This document shows, piece after piece, positions 55,277 to 64,000 of a stretch of DNA of 64,000 nt. The position numbers and the translations under genes were made by a program. A model generated the notes under the pieces. It was not told the origin of the DNA, did no database searches, and saw only the letters and a program-made list of their open reading frames with translations. Origin of the DNA: Hyphomicrobium sp. (GTDB lineage: Bacteria > Pseudomonadota > Alphaproteobacteria > Rhizobiales > Hyphomicrobiaceae); NCBI GenBank assembly GCA_016716675.1, contig JADJVG010000001.1, positions 186,001 through 250,000 of the forward strand, in the 5' to 3' direction. Every line of letters begins with the position of its first letter. The stretch's first letter is position 1.

Positions 55277-56071
55277 ATGATTTTGATCGACCGTTCCGCG
55301 CCGGCCCAAGGCCAGGCGCCTCAGTCTGCTTCTGCGGACGCTTTGGCGCGTGCGCTGGACGAGCGGATTGGCAGCCTTGATGCGCTCGAAGACCGGATCC
55401 GCGCCATTAAGCAAGCCATCCCCGGCCGCGTCGCGTTTTCTTCAAGCCTCGGCATTGAGGATCAGGCGGTCACGCATGCCATCGCGACGTCGGGGACAGC
55501 GATCGACATCTTCACGCTCGACACCGGCCGCCACTTTCCGGAGACCTACGACACGCTGTTTGAGACTGAGGGCCGCTACGGTACCAAGATCCGCGTCGTC
55601 TATCCTGACGCCAAGGAAGTCGAAGATCTCGTCGAAAGCGATGGCATCTACGGCTTCCGGTATTCCGTCGATAGCCGTAAAGCCTGCTGCGACATCCGCA
55701 AGGTTCGCCCGCTCAATCGGGCGCTTGAGGGCGCCAGCGGCTGGGTGACAGGACTGCGCCGCGAACAAAGTCAGGGGCGTTCGCATGTATCGTTCGCGAT
55801 CTTCGATCCCGTGCAGAACCTGATCAAGTTGAACCCGATCGCAGATTGGACGCTGGAACGCCTCGAAGCTTACATTGCCGCCAACAAAATTCCGGTCAAC
55901 GCACTGCATGCGCAGGGCTTCCCGTCGATCGGCTGCCAGCCCTGCACGCGTGCTATCAAACCGGGCGAAGATATTCGCGCAGGACGCTGGTGGTGGGAAA
56001 ACGAAAATGGCAAAGAGTGCGGCTTGCATAGTCGTGCACCTGGGTCTTCACCGGAGCCTCAATCCAAATAA
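55277..56071 (+). CDS. cysH: Assimilatory APS/PAPS reductase CysH (4Fe-4S type)
   Basis: A 264-residue reductase that turns activated sulphate (APS) into sulphite with thioredoxin. ATG 55277 (MILIDRSAPAQGQ) follows CTGGAGG. The PP-loop-like part has VAFSSSLGIEDQAVTHAI and TLDTGRHFPETYDTL. The iron-sulphur ligands are the Cys pair in KACCDIRKVRPLNR and the pair in SIGCQPCTRAI, which mark the APS-using bacterial type. The C-terminal catalytic Cys is in GKECGLH. It heads the cysH-cysD-cysN operon. The 170 bases upstream are AT-rich and probably contain the promoter, but I could not name a CysB-type site. Confidence 0.95.
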   Translation: MILIDRSAPAQGQAPQSASADALARALDERIGSLDALEDRIRAIKQAIPGRVAFSSSLGIEDQAVTHAIATSGTAIDIFTLDTGRHFPETYDTLFETEGRYGTKIRVVYPDAKEVEDLVESDGIYGFRYSVDSRKACCDIRKVRPLNRALEGASGWVTGLRREQSQGRSHVSFAIFDPVQNLIKLNPIADWTLERLEAYIAANKIPVNALHAQGFPSIGCQPCTRAIKPGEDIRAGRWWWENENGKECGLHSRAPGSSPEPQSK

Positions 56072-56127
56072 GCCGGACCGGCCACACGAAATGAAACTTT
56101 AGACTTCTGACAAAGGACACGCGCGGC

Positions 56128-57033
56128 ATGACCGCTTCACCATCACATCTCGATCTCCTGGAAGCCGAGAGCATCCACATCTTCCGCGAGGCAGCGGCGC
56201 AGTTCCGCAAGCCGGTGCTGATGTATTCGATCGGCAAGGACTCGACCGTGCTTTTACATCTGGCACGCAAGGCGTTCTTTCCGCAGAAGCCGCCGTTTCC
56301 GTTGCTGCACGTCGACACCACGTGGAAGTTCCGCGATATGATCGCCTTCCGCGATAAGACCGCTCGCGATTTCGGCCTCGATCTGATCGTCCACAAAAAC
56401 CAAGAAGGCCTGAAGCAGGGCATCAACCCGATCGACTATTCGCCGTCGATCTATACAGATGTTCTGAAGACCCAGGGCCTGAAGCAGGCCCTCGACAAGT
56501 ACGGTTTCGACGCCGCCTTCGGTGGTGCACGCCGCGATGAAGAGGCCAGCCGCGCCAAGGAGCGCGTGTTCTCGTTCCGCGCCGCCGGCCATCGCTGGGA
56601 CCCGCGCAAGCAGCGCCCCGAGATGTGGCGCCTACTCAACGGCCGCCTCGGCATGGGCGAGAGCGTGCGCGTGTTCCCGATGTCGAACTGGACGGAAAAG
56701 GACGTCTGGCGTTACATCCTGCGCGAGAAGCTCGATGTCGTGCCGCTGTACCTTGCCAAGGATCGCCCGACCATCGAACGCAATGGCCAGCTTCTGATGC
56801 AGGACGACGAACGCCTGCAACCAAAAGAGGGCGAGAAAGTCGTGATGCGCAAGATCCGCTTCCGCACACTCGGCTGCTACCCGTTAACCGCCGCCGTCGC
56901 CTCCGACGCTGAAGACCTCGAAAGCGTTGTTGCCGAAACCATCAATGCACAAACTTCCGAACGTGTAGGCCGTCTTATCGATCACGATCAATCGGGCGCC
57001 ATGGAAAAGAAAAAGCAGGAAGGCTACTTCTAA
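56128..57033 (+). CDS. cysD: Sulphate adenylyltransferase subunit 2
   Basis: A 301-residue ATP sulphurylase catalytic subunit making APS from sulphate and ATP. It has LEAESIHIFREAAAQFRKPVLMYSIGKDSTVLLHLARKAF with the PP-loop SIGKDS, then FGGARRDEEASRAKERVFSFR, PMSNWTEKDVWRYI and the C-terminal RIGRLIDHDQSG-like end ERVGRLIDHDQSGAMEKKKQEGYF. Length and ending are typical. Its stop codon shares one base with the cysN start, so the two are coupled. Confidence 0.97.
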   Translation: MTASPSHLDLLEAESIHIFREAAAQFRKPVLMYSIGKDSTVLLHLARKAFFPQKPPFPLLHVDTTWKFRDMIAFRDKTARDFGLDLIVHKNQEGLKQGINPIDYSPSIYTDVLKTQGLKQALDKYGFDAAFGGARRDEEASRAKERVFSFRAAGHRWDPRKQRPEMWRLLNGRLGMGESVRVFPMSNWTEKDVWRYILREKLDVVPLYLAKDRPTIERNGQLLMQDDERLQPKEGEKVVMRKIRFRTLGCYPLTAAVASDAEDLESVVAETINAQTSERVGRLIDHDQSGAMEKKKQEGYF

Positions 57034-58562
57034 TGACTGCGCAAGCTGCCCTGAAAACCTCCACCCTGCATGCTGCCACCGCCGCAAGCGCACCCGCTGC
57101 GCTGCGCGATCTCAACGGCATCGTGCATCTGCTGACCTGCGGCTCTGTCGATGACGGCAAGTCGACGCTGATCGGCCGTCTGCTGTGGGATGCGTCCGAC
57201 CTCTATGAGGACCAACGCGAGAACGTGCGCCGGTCGGGCCGCAAGGCCGCCGATTCTGACCTCCCTGATTTCTCAATGCTGCTCGACGGCCTCGTCGCCG
57301 AACGCGAGCAAGGCATCACGATTGACATCGCGTGGAAGTATTTCGATACCGAAACCCGCCGCTTTGTGATCATCGACAGCCCCGGCCACGAACAGTACAC
57401 GCGCAACATGGCGTCGGGCGCCTCGTTTGCCGACGTTGCGATCCTGCTCGTTGATGCCCGCGCGGGCGTCAAGAAGCAGACCAAACGGCACGCGGCCATT
57501 CTGGATCTCGTCGGCGTCAAGCGCGTCGTGCTCGCGGTCAACAAGATGGACCTCGTCGGCTACTCGGAAGACGTGTTCCGCAAAATCGAAGCGGATTTCC
57601 GCACGCTCTGTTGGAAGTTCGGCTTCTGGGACGCGACCGCCATTCCGCTGTCGGCCGTCTATGGCGACAACGTCTCGACCAAATCGAGCGCGATGCCCTG
57701 GTACACGGGTCCGCATCTGCTCGAGCATCTCGAAAAGGCCCCGAGCCGCGGCTCGGCGGAAGGCGGCACGTTCCGCTTCCCGGTGCAGACCGTATTGCGC
57801 GATGGTCAGGATTTCCGCGGCCTCGCCGGCACGATCAGTTCGGGCTCGGTGGCCGTCGGCGACAGCGTCACGGACGCATTGAGCGGACGCAGCGCCAAGG
57901 TTGTTCGCATCGCCACCATGAACGGCGATTTGAAATCGGCAACCTCGGGCCAGGCGATCGCACTGCAGCTCGACGTCGACATCGACGTATCGCGTGGCGC
58001 AGTGCTCTCAACATCTGAAATGCGCCCCGTCGCGGCTCAGACCGTCGAAGCGCGTCTCGTGTGGTTGTCGGAAACCGCATTCGATCCGCGCGCCGGCTAT
58101 CTGCTGCGCACGGTGACCGACCTCGTGCCGATTTCAAGCTTCGAGATCAAAGCGCTGCTCGATCTCGAAACGATGTCCTCGCACCCGTCGACGAAATGCG
58201 GCGTCAATGACATCGCGGTTGCCCGTATTTCACTTGGCCGCTCGGCAGCAATCGATGTGTTCTCCGAAATATCGGAAACCGGAACGCTCATGATCGTCGA
58301 TGCCATCACTGGCGCATCGATGGCCGGCGGCGTCGCCACTGCCGACAACGCCAAGAGCGACGCTCCCGGCGATGGCCACTTCATACTGACGCGCGAGATG
58401 CTGGCGAACGGTCTCTGCCGTGATCTTTCGCTCAGCGCCAACGACCGCGAAGAGTTCATGCGACGCGCCAACGAGGCCGCAATTCTGTTGCGGGCCGCCG
58501 GCGTCTCAGTCGCTATCGAGCCGCCGCCCCTGGTCGACGACGGAATGGATCCGGGTCTCTAA
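57033..58562 (+). CDS. cysN: Sulphate adenylyltransferase subunit 1 (GTPase)
   Basis: A 509-residue GTPase that drives the CysD reaction. The G motifs are clear: GSVDDGKSTLIGRLL (P-loop), DSPGHEQYTRNM and NKMDLV. The elongation-factor-like second domain follows (DFRGLAGTISSGSVAVGD). There is no fused APS kinase (CysC) domain at the C-terminus; the last part is about 45 residues of EEFMRRANEAAILLRAAGVSV, a CysC-like remnant or tail. Lack of CysC fits the APS-using CysH upstream. Confidence 0.95.
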   Translation: MTAQAALKTSTLHAATAASAPAALRDLNGIVHLLTCGSVDDGKSTLIGRLLWDASDLYEDQRENVRRSGRKAADSDLPDFSMLLDGLVAEREQGITIDIAWKYFDTETRRFVIIDSPGHEQYTRNMASGASFADVAILLVDARAGVKKQTKRHAAILDLVGVKRVVLAVNKMDLVGYSEDVFRKIEADFRTLCWKFGFWDATAIPLSAVYGDNVSTKSSAMPWYTGPHLLEHLEKAPSRGSAEGGTFRFPVQTVLRDGQDFRGLAGTISSGSVAVGDSVTDALSGRSAKVVRIATMNGDLKSATSGQAIALQLDVDIDVSRGAVLSTSEMRPVAAQTVEARLVWLSETAFDPRAGYLLRTVTDLVPISSFEIKALLDLETMSSHPSTKCGVNDIAVARISLGRSAAIDVFSEISETGTLMIVDAITGASMAGGVATADNAKSDAPGDGHFILTREMLANGLCRDLSLSANDREEFMRRANEAAILLRAAGVSVAIEPPPLVDDGMDPGL

Positions 58563-58641
58563 ACATCCAACACTCATCACGTGCGCGCGCACTTGTGCGC
58601 GCGCCGCCAGCCCCAGCGTTTGAGCGGCCCGAGATCACCCG

Positions 58642-59388
58642 ATGTGGGAAGACATTCTGCTGTATATCGCGATCGGCTTTGTCGCCCAGATGGTCGACGG
58701 CGCCATTGGCATGGCCTACGGTATCACATCGTCCACCGTGCTCTTGAGCATGGGGGTTCCACCGGCAACCACAAGCGCCTGCGTGCACGCCGCTGAAACC
58801 TTCACGACGGCGGTGTCGGGCGTCTCGCATTGGAAATTCGGCAACGTCGATTGGCGTCTTGTCCGCCGCCTTGCGATTCCGGGCGCCATCGGTGGCGGTA
58901 TAGGCGCTTACATCCTGTCGAACATCGACGGCAACGTGATCAAACCCTACATTGCCGCCTATCTCGTCATCATGGGCATCTATATTCTCTGGAAGGCGCT
59001 ACGTAGAGCACCTGAGCCTTCTGCAGAGTTGCCGCGCCATATCGGGCCACTCGGTTTCTTGGGAGGCTTGGCCGATTCCATCGGCGGCGGCGGTTGGGGA
59101 CCGATCGTGACAACGACACTGATCGGAACCGGCACGACTCCGCGCTTTGCCATCGGTTCGGTGAACCTGACCGAATTCTTCGTGACACTGACGATTTCCG
59201 CGACCTTCATGTTCACGATCGGACTTGACCTCTTTCCGATCATCGCAGGCTTGCTCGTCGGTGGCGCAATCGCCGCCCCGTTCGCCGCGTATGCAACCAA
59301 ACACCTGCCCGACAAAGCGCTGATGATTATTGTCGGTCTGGTGATCATCATCCTAAGTTTGCGCACGATCCTGATCGCACTGCACTAA
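58642..59388 (+). CDS. Sulphite exporter TauE/SafE family membrane protein (first copy)
   Basis: A 248-residue membrane protein with about eight hydrophobic segments. It starts at ATG 58642 (MWEDILLYIAIGFVAQMVDGAIGMAYGITSS) and carries the repeated half-motifs HAAETFTTAVSGVSHWKFGNVDW and LGFLGGLADSIGGGGWGPIVTTTLIG. Family members export sulphite or organosulphonates, or in sulphate operons may import sulphate. Position 80 bases after cysN argues for a role in sulphur assimilation. A divergent paralogue follows. Confidence 0.88.
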   Translation: MWEDILLYIAIGFVAQMVDGAIGMAYGITSSTVLLSMGVPPATTSACVHAAETFTTAVSGVSHWKFGNVDWRLVRRLAIPGAIGGGIGAYILSNIDGNVIKPYIAAYLVIMGIYILWKALRRAPEPSAELPRHIGPLGFLGGLADSIGGGGWGPIVTTTLIGTGTTPRFAIGSVNLTEFFVTLTISATFMFTIGLDLFPIIAGLLVGGAIAAPFAAYATKHLPDKALMIIVGLVIIILSLRTILIALH

Positions 59389-59460
59389 TCGTTCCTTGCC
59401 TTGCCTAACGCGACGTTCTCACTTACTCACACTGTTACTCTGGATAAACTGCAGACCCAA

Positions 59461-60264
59461 ATGCTCGACGCGTCACTACTAGATGTATGGCCTATGATCG
59501 TGTCTGGCGGGTTTATCGTCGGCTTCCTGGTCGGCATGACCGGCGTCGGTGCAGGCTCTCTGATGACCCCCTTTCTGATTGCGCAAGTCGGCATCTCGCC
59601 GACGATCGCGGTCGGCACCGATTTGCTGTTTGCGTCCATCACGAAGGCATCGGCCGCGATCCCGCACCACAACTTCGGCAACGTCAATTGGCGCATGGTC
59701 GCTTGGCTCGCCTCCGGCAGTATCCCCGGCTCACTTGGGATGCTCGCTCTGCTTCACTACTTCCATCCGAATACCGCAGCCATGGCGTCCGTCATTAAGT
59801 TGGCGCTGGTCGGCGCGTTGGTCGTGAGTTCGATCGCGATCATCCTTTTTCCGTACATCACCAGGGGCCGAGCGAAGCTGACGCTCGACACCGATAACGT
59901 CGCGGTGCGCAAACTTCCGACGCTCCTGCTCGGCTTGGTGCTTGGGTCCATCGTCACGTTGACGTCGGTCGGCGCTGGCGCGATCGGCGTCGTTATCTTG
60001 ACGTTGCTCTATCCGACGCTCATCACGCGCCGCTTGATCGGCACCGACATCGTGCATGCCGTACCCCTCACGCTCGTGTCAGGACTCGGCCATCTGTCGA
60101 TGGGCAATACCAACCTGCTACTGCTCGCCATTCTACTGGCGGGGTCGGTGCCCGGCATTGCGCTCGGTTCGCGGCTCACCGGCAAACTGCCGGACTCATT
60201 CTTGCGGATCGCGCTCGCCATCATCCTGTGCGTCGCCGCCTGGCAGCTCGCGCAGAAGATCTGA
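59461..60264 (+). CDS. Sulphite exporter TauE/SafE family membrane protein (second copy)
   Basis: A membrane protein of about 267 residues from ATG 59461 (MLDASLLDVWPMIVSGG); the frame is open back to TTG 59401, so 287 residues is also possible, and neither start has a good ribosome site. Motifs are VGMTGVGAGSLMTPFLI, AVGTDLLFASITKASAAIPHHNFGNVNW and VTLTSVGAGAIGVVILTLLYP. The match to its neighbour (FGNVNWR against FGNVDWR) suggests an old duplication or a two-part system. It ends before a shared bidirectional terminator. Confidence 0.85.
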   Translation: MLDASLLDVWPMIVSGGFIVGFLVGMTGVGAGSLMTPFLIAQVGISPTIAVGTDLLFASITKASAAIPHHNFGNVNWRMVAWLASGSIPGSLGMLALLHYFHPNTAAMASVIKLALVGALVVSSIAIILFPYITRGRAKLTLDTDNVAVRKLPTLLLGLVLGSIVTLTSVGAGAIGVVILTLLYPTLITRRLIGTDIVHAVPLTLVSGLGHLSMGNTNLLLLAILLAGSVPGIALGSRLTGKLPDSFLRIALAIILCVAAWQLAQKI

Positions 60265-60292
60265 TTTCGACTTAGCACTGTCGCCCAATCAA

Positions 60293-60324
60293 AAAGGCCG
60301 CTCCCGTTTCCGGGAGCGGCCTTT
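60293..60324. terminator. Bidirectional terminator between tauE and cysI
   Basis: AAAGGCCGCTCCCG (60293-60306) pairs perfectly with CGGGAGCGGCCTTT (60311-60324) around a TTTC loop. T runs flank it on both strands, so it can end both convergent transcripts. Confidence 0.93.
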
Positions 60325-60352
60325 AAATTAAGCGTCACCGCTGGCGTGCGGG

Positions 60353-62085
60353 CTAAGCCAATTTCACATCGGCGTGGAACTTGTTGCCGCCGGGCGTGGC
60401 CTTGACGTATCCCGCGCGGATCACGAAGTCACCGAAGTGCTCGCCGGGTTTGCGTTCCTTGGAGAACTTCAGGAAGATCGGTTCGAGCAATTCAACGATG
60501 CGCTCCTTGCCGACATCCTGAGCATAGAGCTTCGACATGCGTGAACCGTCGAACGCTGCGCCGAGATAGAGGTTGTAGAGGCCGGGGTTGCGTCCGACGA
60601 AGCCGATCTCCGCGAGATACGGACGCGCGCAGCCGTTCGGGCAACCGGTCATGCGCACCACGATATCATCGCTGCGCAGGCCTGCTTTATCGAGGCTGTC
60701 TTCGAGCGCCGTGATCAGTTCCGGCAGGAAGCGTTCGCTCTCGGCCAGTGCAAGTCCGCAGGTCGGCAGCGCCACGCAGGCCATCGAGTTGGCCCGCAGC
60801 CCTGACGACACCTCGGTCGTGACCCCGTTCGCTTTCAGGATCGCGTCGATCTTCGGCTTGAACTTCGGCGCAACATTGGCGAGGGTCACATTCTGGTTTG
60901 CCGTGCAAACGAAGTCGCAATAGCCGGACTCAGCTATTTCGCGCAGCGCCGAGCGCAGCGTATGGCCCGGCTCATCCTTGATGCGGCCGTTTTCGATAAA
61001 CAGCGTCAGATGCCAGGCCTTCTCTTCGCCCTTCTTGGCGTCGAGGCTCTGGCGCCAACCAAGCACATCGCCGGTTGATGTGAACGTGAACGGCTTCGAC
61101 TTGCCGAGCTTGTAGCCGAGGCGCTTTTCGAGCTCGGTACGGAAATTATCAAGGCCGCGATCCTCGACAGTGTACTTGAGGCGGGCGCGAGCGCGGTTCT
61201 CGCGATTTCCCCAGTCGCGCTGCAAGAGCATCACTTTTTCAGCAACGTCGATGGCTTGCTCGGGTTTGCAGAACCCAAGGTGATCGCCGGTGCGCGGAAA
61301 CGTGTTGGTGTCGCCGTGGGTCATGCCCATGCCGCCACCGACGGTGATGTTCCAACCGGTAATTTCACCCTTCTCGATAATCGCGATGAAGCCGAGGCAA
61401 TGGGCGTAAACATCGACATCGTTGTCGGGCGGCACCGCAATGACGATCTTGAACTTACGCGGCAGATAATGGGTGCCGTAAAGCGGTTCTTCGTTCTCGC
61501 CGGCCTTGCGCGACTTGTCTTCGATCTTATCGCCGTCAAGCCAGATTTCGTGATAGGCGCCGGTTTTCGGCAGCAGATGGCCGCTGATCGCCTTGCCAAG
61601 GTCGTAGGCTTGGCGATGGGCTTTCGACAGATACGGATTGCTGGCCGTCATGACGTTGCGGTTGACGTCGCCGCACGCCGCAATCGTATCGAGCGCGACA
61701 GAGTTGATCGCCTGCATCGTCCGCTTGAGGTTTGACTTGATGACGCCGTGATACTGGAACGTCTCGCGCGTTGTCAGGCGCAGCGAACCGTTGGCGTATT
61801 CGGTTGCGATGTTATCGAGCATAATCCATTGCTTCGGCGTCGACAGACCGCCCGGAATGCGCAGACGCAGCATGAACGCATAAGCTTTCTCAAGCTTCTT
61901 TTCTTGGCGCGCTCGCCGCGCACGTCGCGGTTGTCCTGAATGTAGGAGCCGTGGAACTTGAGCAACTGGCTGTCGTCCTCGGCGATAGCACCCGTCACCA
62001 CGTCTTCCAGGCCAACCGCCAGGGTTCCGCGCAACTGATGGCTGTTCTCTTTGATGAATTCATTCTTGGAGCGCTTGTCGGTCAT
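60353..62085 (-). CDS. cysI: Sulphite reductase hemoprotein (nitrite/sulphite reductase), frameshifted
   Basis: Sulphite reductase reduces sulphite to sulphide with siroheme and a [4Fe-4S] cluster. The first part begins at ATG 62085 (MTDKRSKNEFIKENSHQLRG) and runs to GERAKK; there one A is missing in a homopolymer (T run 61899-61902 on the plus strand) and the frame shifts. The other frame continues KLEKAYAFMLRLRIPGG and carries the rest, including PTCGLALAESERFLPELI and MTGCPNGCARPYLAEIGF, which hold the four cluster cysteines. Corrected length is about 577 residues, normal for CysI. A translation starting only at 61873 would lack the N-terminal siroheme contacts. It is divergent in direction from the cysHDN genes and follows cysJ on the same strand. 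Confidence 0.92.
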
Positions 62086-62160
62086 CTCAATCTCGCTTGC
62101 ATTTCACTTTGTCCTCACGCACGCGGAGGAAACGGCGGCGGCAGACACGGAACGTGGAGC

Positions 62161-63939
62161 TTAATACACGTCGCGCTGATAACGGCCGGACTTGGTCAGT
62201 TCTTTGAGTTTGGCGCGGCCCGCTTCCTCATCACCCTTAGCACCGAGGCTCAGGATCTTGGCGAGCGTTGCATCGACGTCTTTGGCCATGCCCTTCTCGT
62301 CACCGCAAACATAAACATGCGCGCCGTCGGCAATCCACGAGAGAAGGTCCTCGCGGCGTTCCCACAAGCGATGCTGCACATAGATCTTTTCCGGCTGATC
62401 GCGCGAGAAGGCCACGTCGATGTTGCTCAGCGCGCCTGACGCTTTGTGATCCTGCCAATCGAGCTGATACAGGAAGTCGTTGGTGTAGTTGCGTTCGCCG
62501 AAGAACAGCCAGCTCTTGCCGGTTGCGCCAACTTCGGCGCGCTCTTCGATGAAGCCGCGATACGGCGCAACGCCCGTACCCGCACCAATCATGATGATCG
62601 GCGTGTTGCCGTCCGTTGGAATGCGGAAATGCCGGTTCGGCTTAACGTAGATGCGCGCCGTCGAACCCACCTTGCGGCGGTCGGCGAAATAGGTCGATGC
62701 CACGCCCTTGCGCTTGTGGCCATGAGAGTCCCAGCGCACTGCACCAACGAGCAGATGCGCTTCACCCTGATGGGCCCTGGGGCTGGAAGCCACCGAATAC
62801 AAACGGCCCGGCAGAGGCCGCAGCAGGCCAAGCAATTGCTCAGGCGAAAGCTTTTCCTGATACGTCTCGAACAGATCGACGAGTTGGCGATCGAAAGCGA
62901 ATGTCGAGAAACCATCACCGTCGAGCAGCGCTTTAACGTCGGAGCGGCCCGTCAGCTTGGCGTAGTTATCGACGGCTGCGCGTGACAGCGTGGTCACGTC
63001 AAAGCCCTTCAGGATTTTTTGCGCCAATGCAGCATCGGACGCCAGACCCGTTGCGTTGAGCAGTTGCTCGACAAGTTCAGGGTCATTCTCGGGCAGCACG
63101 CCGATCGCGTCACCCGGCTGATACTGGAAGCGGAAATCCTCGAACGCCAATTCGACATGCCACGTCTCGCGCGTCGAACCCGTACCGTTCAAGTTGACGA
63201 GTGCCGAAATCTCGGCTTCGAGCGGCGTCTCAGCGGTGAACGCCGGTTCGTCGTCCTCAGGGAGCGCACCACCGCCCGTAAAATCAACGTGCACGACCGT
63301 ACCCGTTGCGGCGGCATCGGCGGGCGCTAGTTTCGCCAAGGCACCATCTGTCCACGCCACGGCCTGCTTTGCAAAGTCGAGATCGAGATCGACGCGATCC
63401 GCGACGCGCTTCGCACCCAGCGCTTCGAGGCGCGCGTCGATGGCTTTGCCGACAGCGCAGAACTGTGCGTAAGCCGTGTCACCAAGCGCGCAGACGGCAA
63501 AGCGCGTATCTTCCAGGCGCGGTGCGGCATCGCTCAACAACGCAGCATAGAAATCGACCGCGCGGGCCGGTGCATCGCCTTCGCCCCAGGTTGCGGCGAA
63601 CACGAGGACGTTCTTCGACTTGGCGAGCAGCGCCATGTCGGCATCGGCCATATCGAAGACCTTGGCGTCGAGCCCATGTTTCTGGGCGGTCTTCTTGGCC
63701 TTCAAAGCCAAGTTCTCGCAGTTTCCGCTTTCGCTGGCATAGAGAATGGTTAATGGCGCTCGCGGCTTGGCCGCTGGTGCCGGAAGAACGCCACCGCCCT
63801 GCGCTGCCTCAAAACCCGCGAAAAAGCCTGCCAACCATGAGCGCTGCTGCGGCGTGGACCGCGACACCACTTTGTTCAGCATCTCGATATCGTCGGCTGA
63901 AAACGGCGCATTCTTAGGAAGCAGCGGGTTCACGGTCAC
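62161..63939 (-). CDS. cysJ: Sulphite reductase flavoprotein subunit alpha
   Basis: A 592-residue flavoprotein that passes electrons from NADPH to CysI. GTG 63939 (MTVNPLLPKNAPFSADD) follows AAGGAGACG. The flavodoxin-like FMN domain (about 65-205) has LTILYASESGNCENLALKAKK and FAATWGEGDAPARAVDFY. The FAD domain has RLYSVASSPRAHQGEAHLLVGAV, and the NADP domain has IMIGAGTGVAPYRGFIEERAE and ends YQRDVY. Order and length match CysJ. It lies 75 bases upstream of cysI, so the two are one operon. Confidence 0.95.
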   Translation of the reverse strand: MTVNPLLPKNAPFSADDIEMLNKVVSRSTPQQRSWLAGFFAGFEAAQGGGVLPAPAAKPRAPLTILYASESGNCENLALKAKKTAQKHGLDAKVFDMADADMALLAKSKNVLVFAATWGEGDAPARAVDFYAALLSDAAPRLEDTRFAVCALGDTAYAQFCAVGKAIDARLEALGAKRVADRVDLDLDFAKQAVAWTDGALAKLAPADAAATGTVVHVDFTGGGALPEDDEPAFTAETPLEAEISALVNLNGTGSTRETWHVELAFEDFRFQYQPGDAIGVLPENDPELVEQLLNATGLASDAALAQKILKGFDVTTLSRAAVDNYAKLTGRSDVKALLDGDGFSTFAFDRQLVDLFETYQEKLSPEQLLGLLRPLPGRLYSVASSPRAHQGEAHLLVGAVRWDSHGHKRKGVASTYFADRRKVGSTARIYVKPNRHFRIPTDGNTPIIMIGAGTGVAPYRGFIEERAEVGATGKSWLFFGERNYTNDFLYQLDWQDHKASGALSNIDVAFSRDQPEKIYVQHRLWERREDLLSWIADGAHVYVCGDEKGMAKDVDATLAKILSLGAKGDEEAGRAKLKELTKSGRYQRDVY

Positions 63940-63967
63940 GTCTCGTCTCCTTGGTCGCGACCGCCCG

Positions 63968-64000
63968 TCAAGCGGCGCGCGAAATTTTGGCTCTTGTCCG
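63968..64000 (-). CDS. Possible 3' end of an upstream gene of the cysJI operon
   Basis: The minus strand reads RTRAKISRAA then a stop (TGA, plus-strand bases 63968-63970), 28 bases before the cysJ start. Ten codons are too few to name it. Small genes commonly found before cysI in alphaproteobacteria would fit. Confidence 0.25.
   Translation of the reverse strand, partial: RTRAKISRAA

Overview
The window looks like chromosomal DNA of a methylotroph-related alphaproteobacterium, most likely in or near Hyphomicrobium (Hyphomicrobiales). This is inferred from gene content: a lanthanide-type XoxF, a second PQQ dehydrogenase, a type III glutamine synthetase/GmaS-like gene beside a DmmA-like gene, an NDUFS4-like complex I subunit, a MocR regulator and an assimilatory cysHDN/cysIJ set. 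All calls come from reading translated sequence; no database search was run.

Layout. 1-4 kb: divergent glnT/gmaS-like gene (runs off the left edge) and a FAD oxidase-RidA-DmmA-like operon, a plausible gamma-glutamyl-amine or methylated-amine module. 4-11 kb: envelope and signalling genes (beta-barrel protein, exported TPR-CHAT protein, OmpA-like protein, adenylate cyclase-TPR protein). 11-12.3 kb: butted 5'-truncated remnants of allophanate hydrolase, type III glutamine synthetase and creatininase. 12.3-19.5 kb: acetyltransferase, MocR regulator, xoxF, tex. 19.8-25 kb: a four-gene chaperone-usher operon with spore-coat-U subunits. 25-28 kb: XdhC factor and a sigma-54 activator. 28-33.7 kb: L-lactate regulator, permease and LutABC. 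34.2-40.1 kb: an operon of Tat Rieske protein, PQQ dehydrogenase, unknown secreted protein and two-subunit molybdenum hydroxylase, behind a near-consensus sigma-54 promoter and a cluster of TGTGAC/GTCACA motifs. 40.5-46.3 kb: aceE-aceF-lpd pyruvate dehydrogenase. 46.4-55.1 kb: phosphoethanolamine transferase, two tRNAs, an OFA-type transporter and small conserved genes. 55.3-64 kb: cysH-cysD-cysN, two TauE/SafE proteins, then cysI and cysJ on the other strand.

How it fits together. Lactate enters through the permease, LutABC makes pyruvate, and the AceEF-Lpd complex makes acetyl-CoA. The PQQ enzyme and molybdenum hydroxylase could oxidise an alcohol to an aldehyde and then to a carboxylate in the periplasm, with the Rieske protein as electron carrier; the sigma-54 activator and XdhC upstream are likely its regulator and maturation factor. 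This is the best candidate for an undescribed system. XoxF would oxidise methanol separately.

Quality warning. Five otherwise well conserved genes (CHAT-TPR, cyclase-TPR, tex, gloA, cysI) are each broken by a single-base frameshift, and the allophanate hydrolase remnant carries a sixth. Three of the five fall in short homopolymers. This pattern suggests sequencing or assembly error more than real gene loss.
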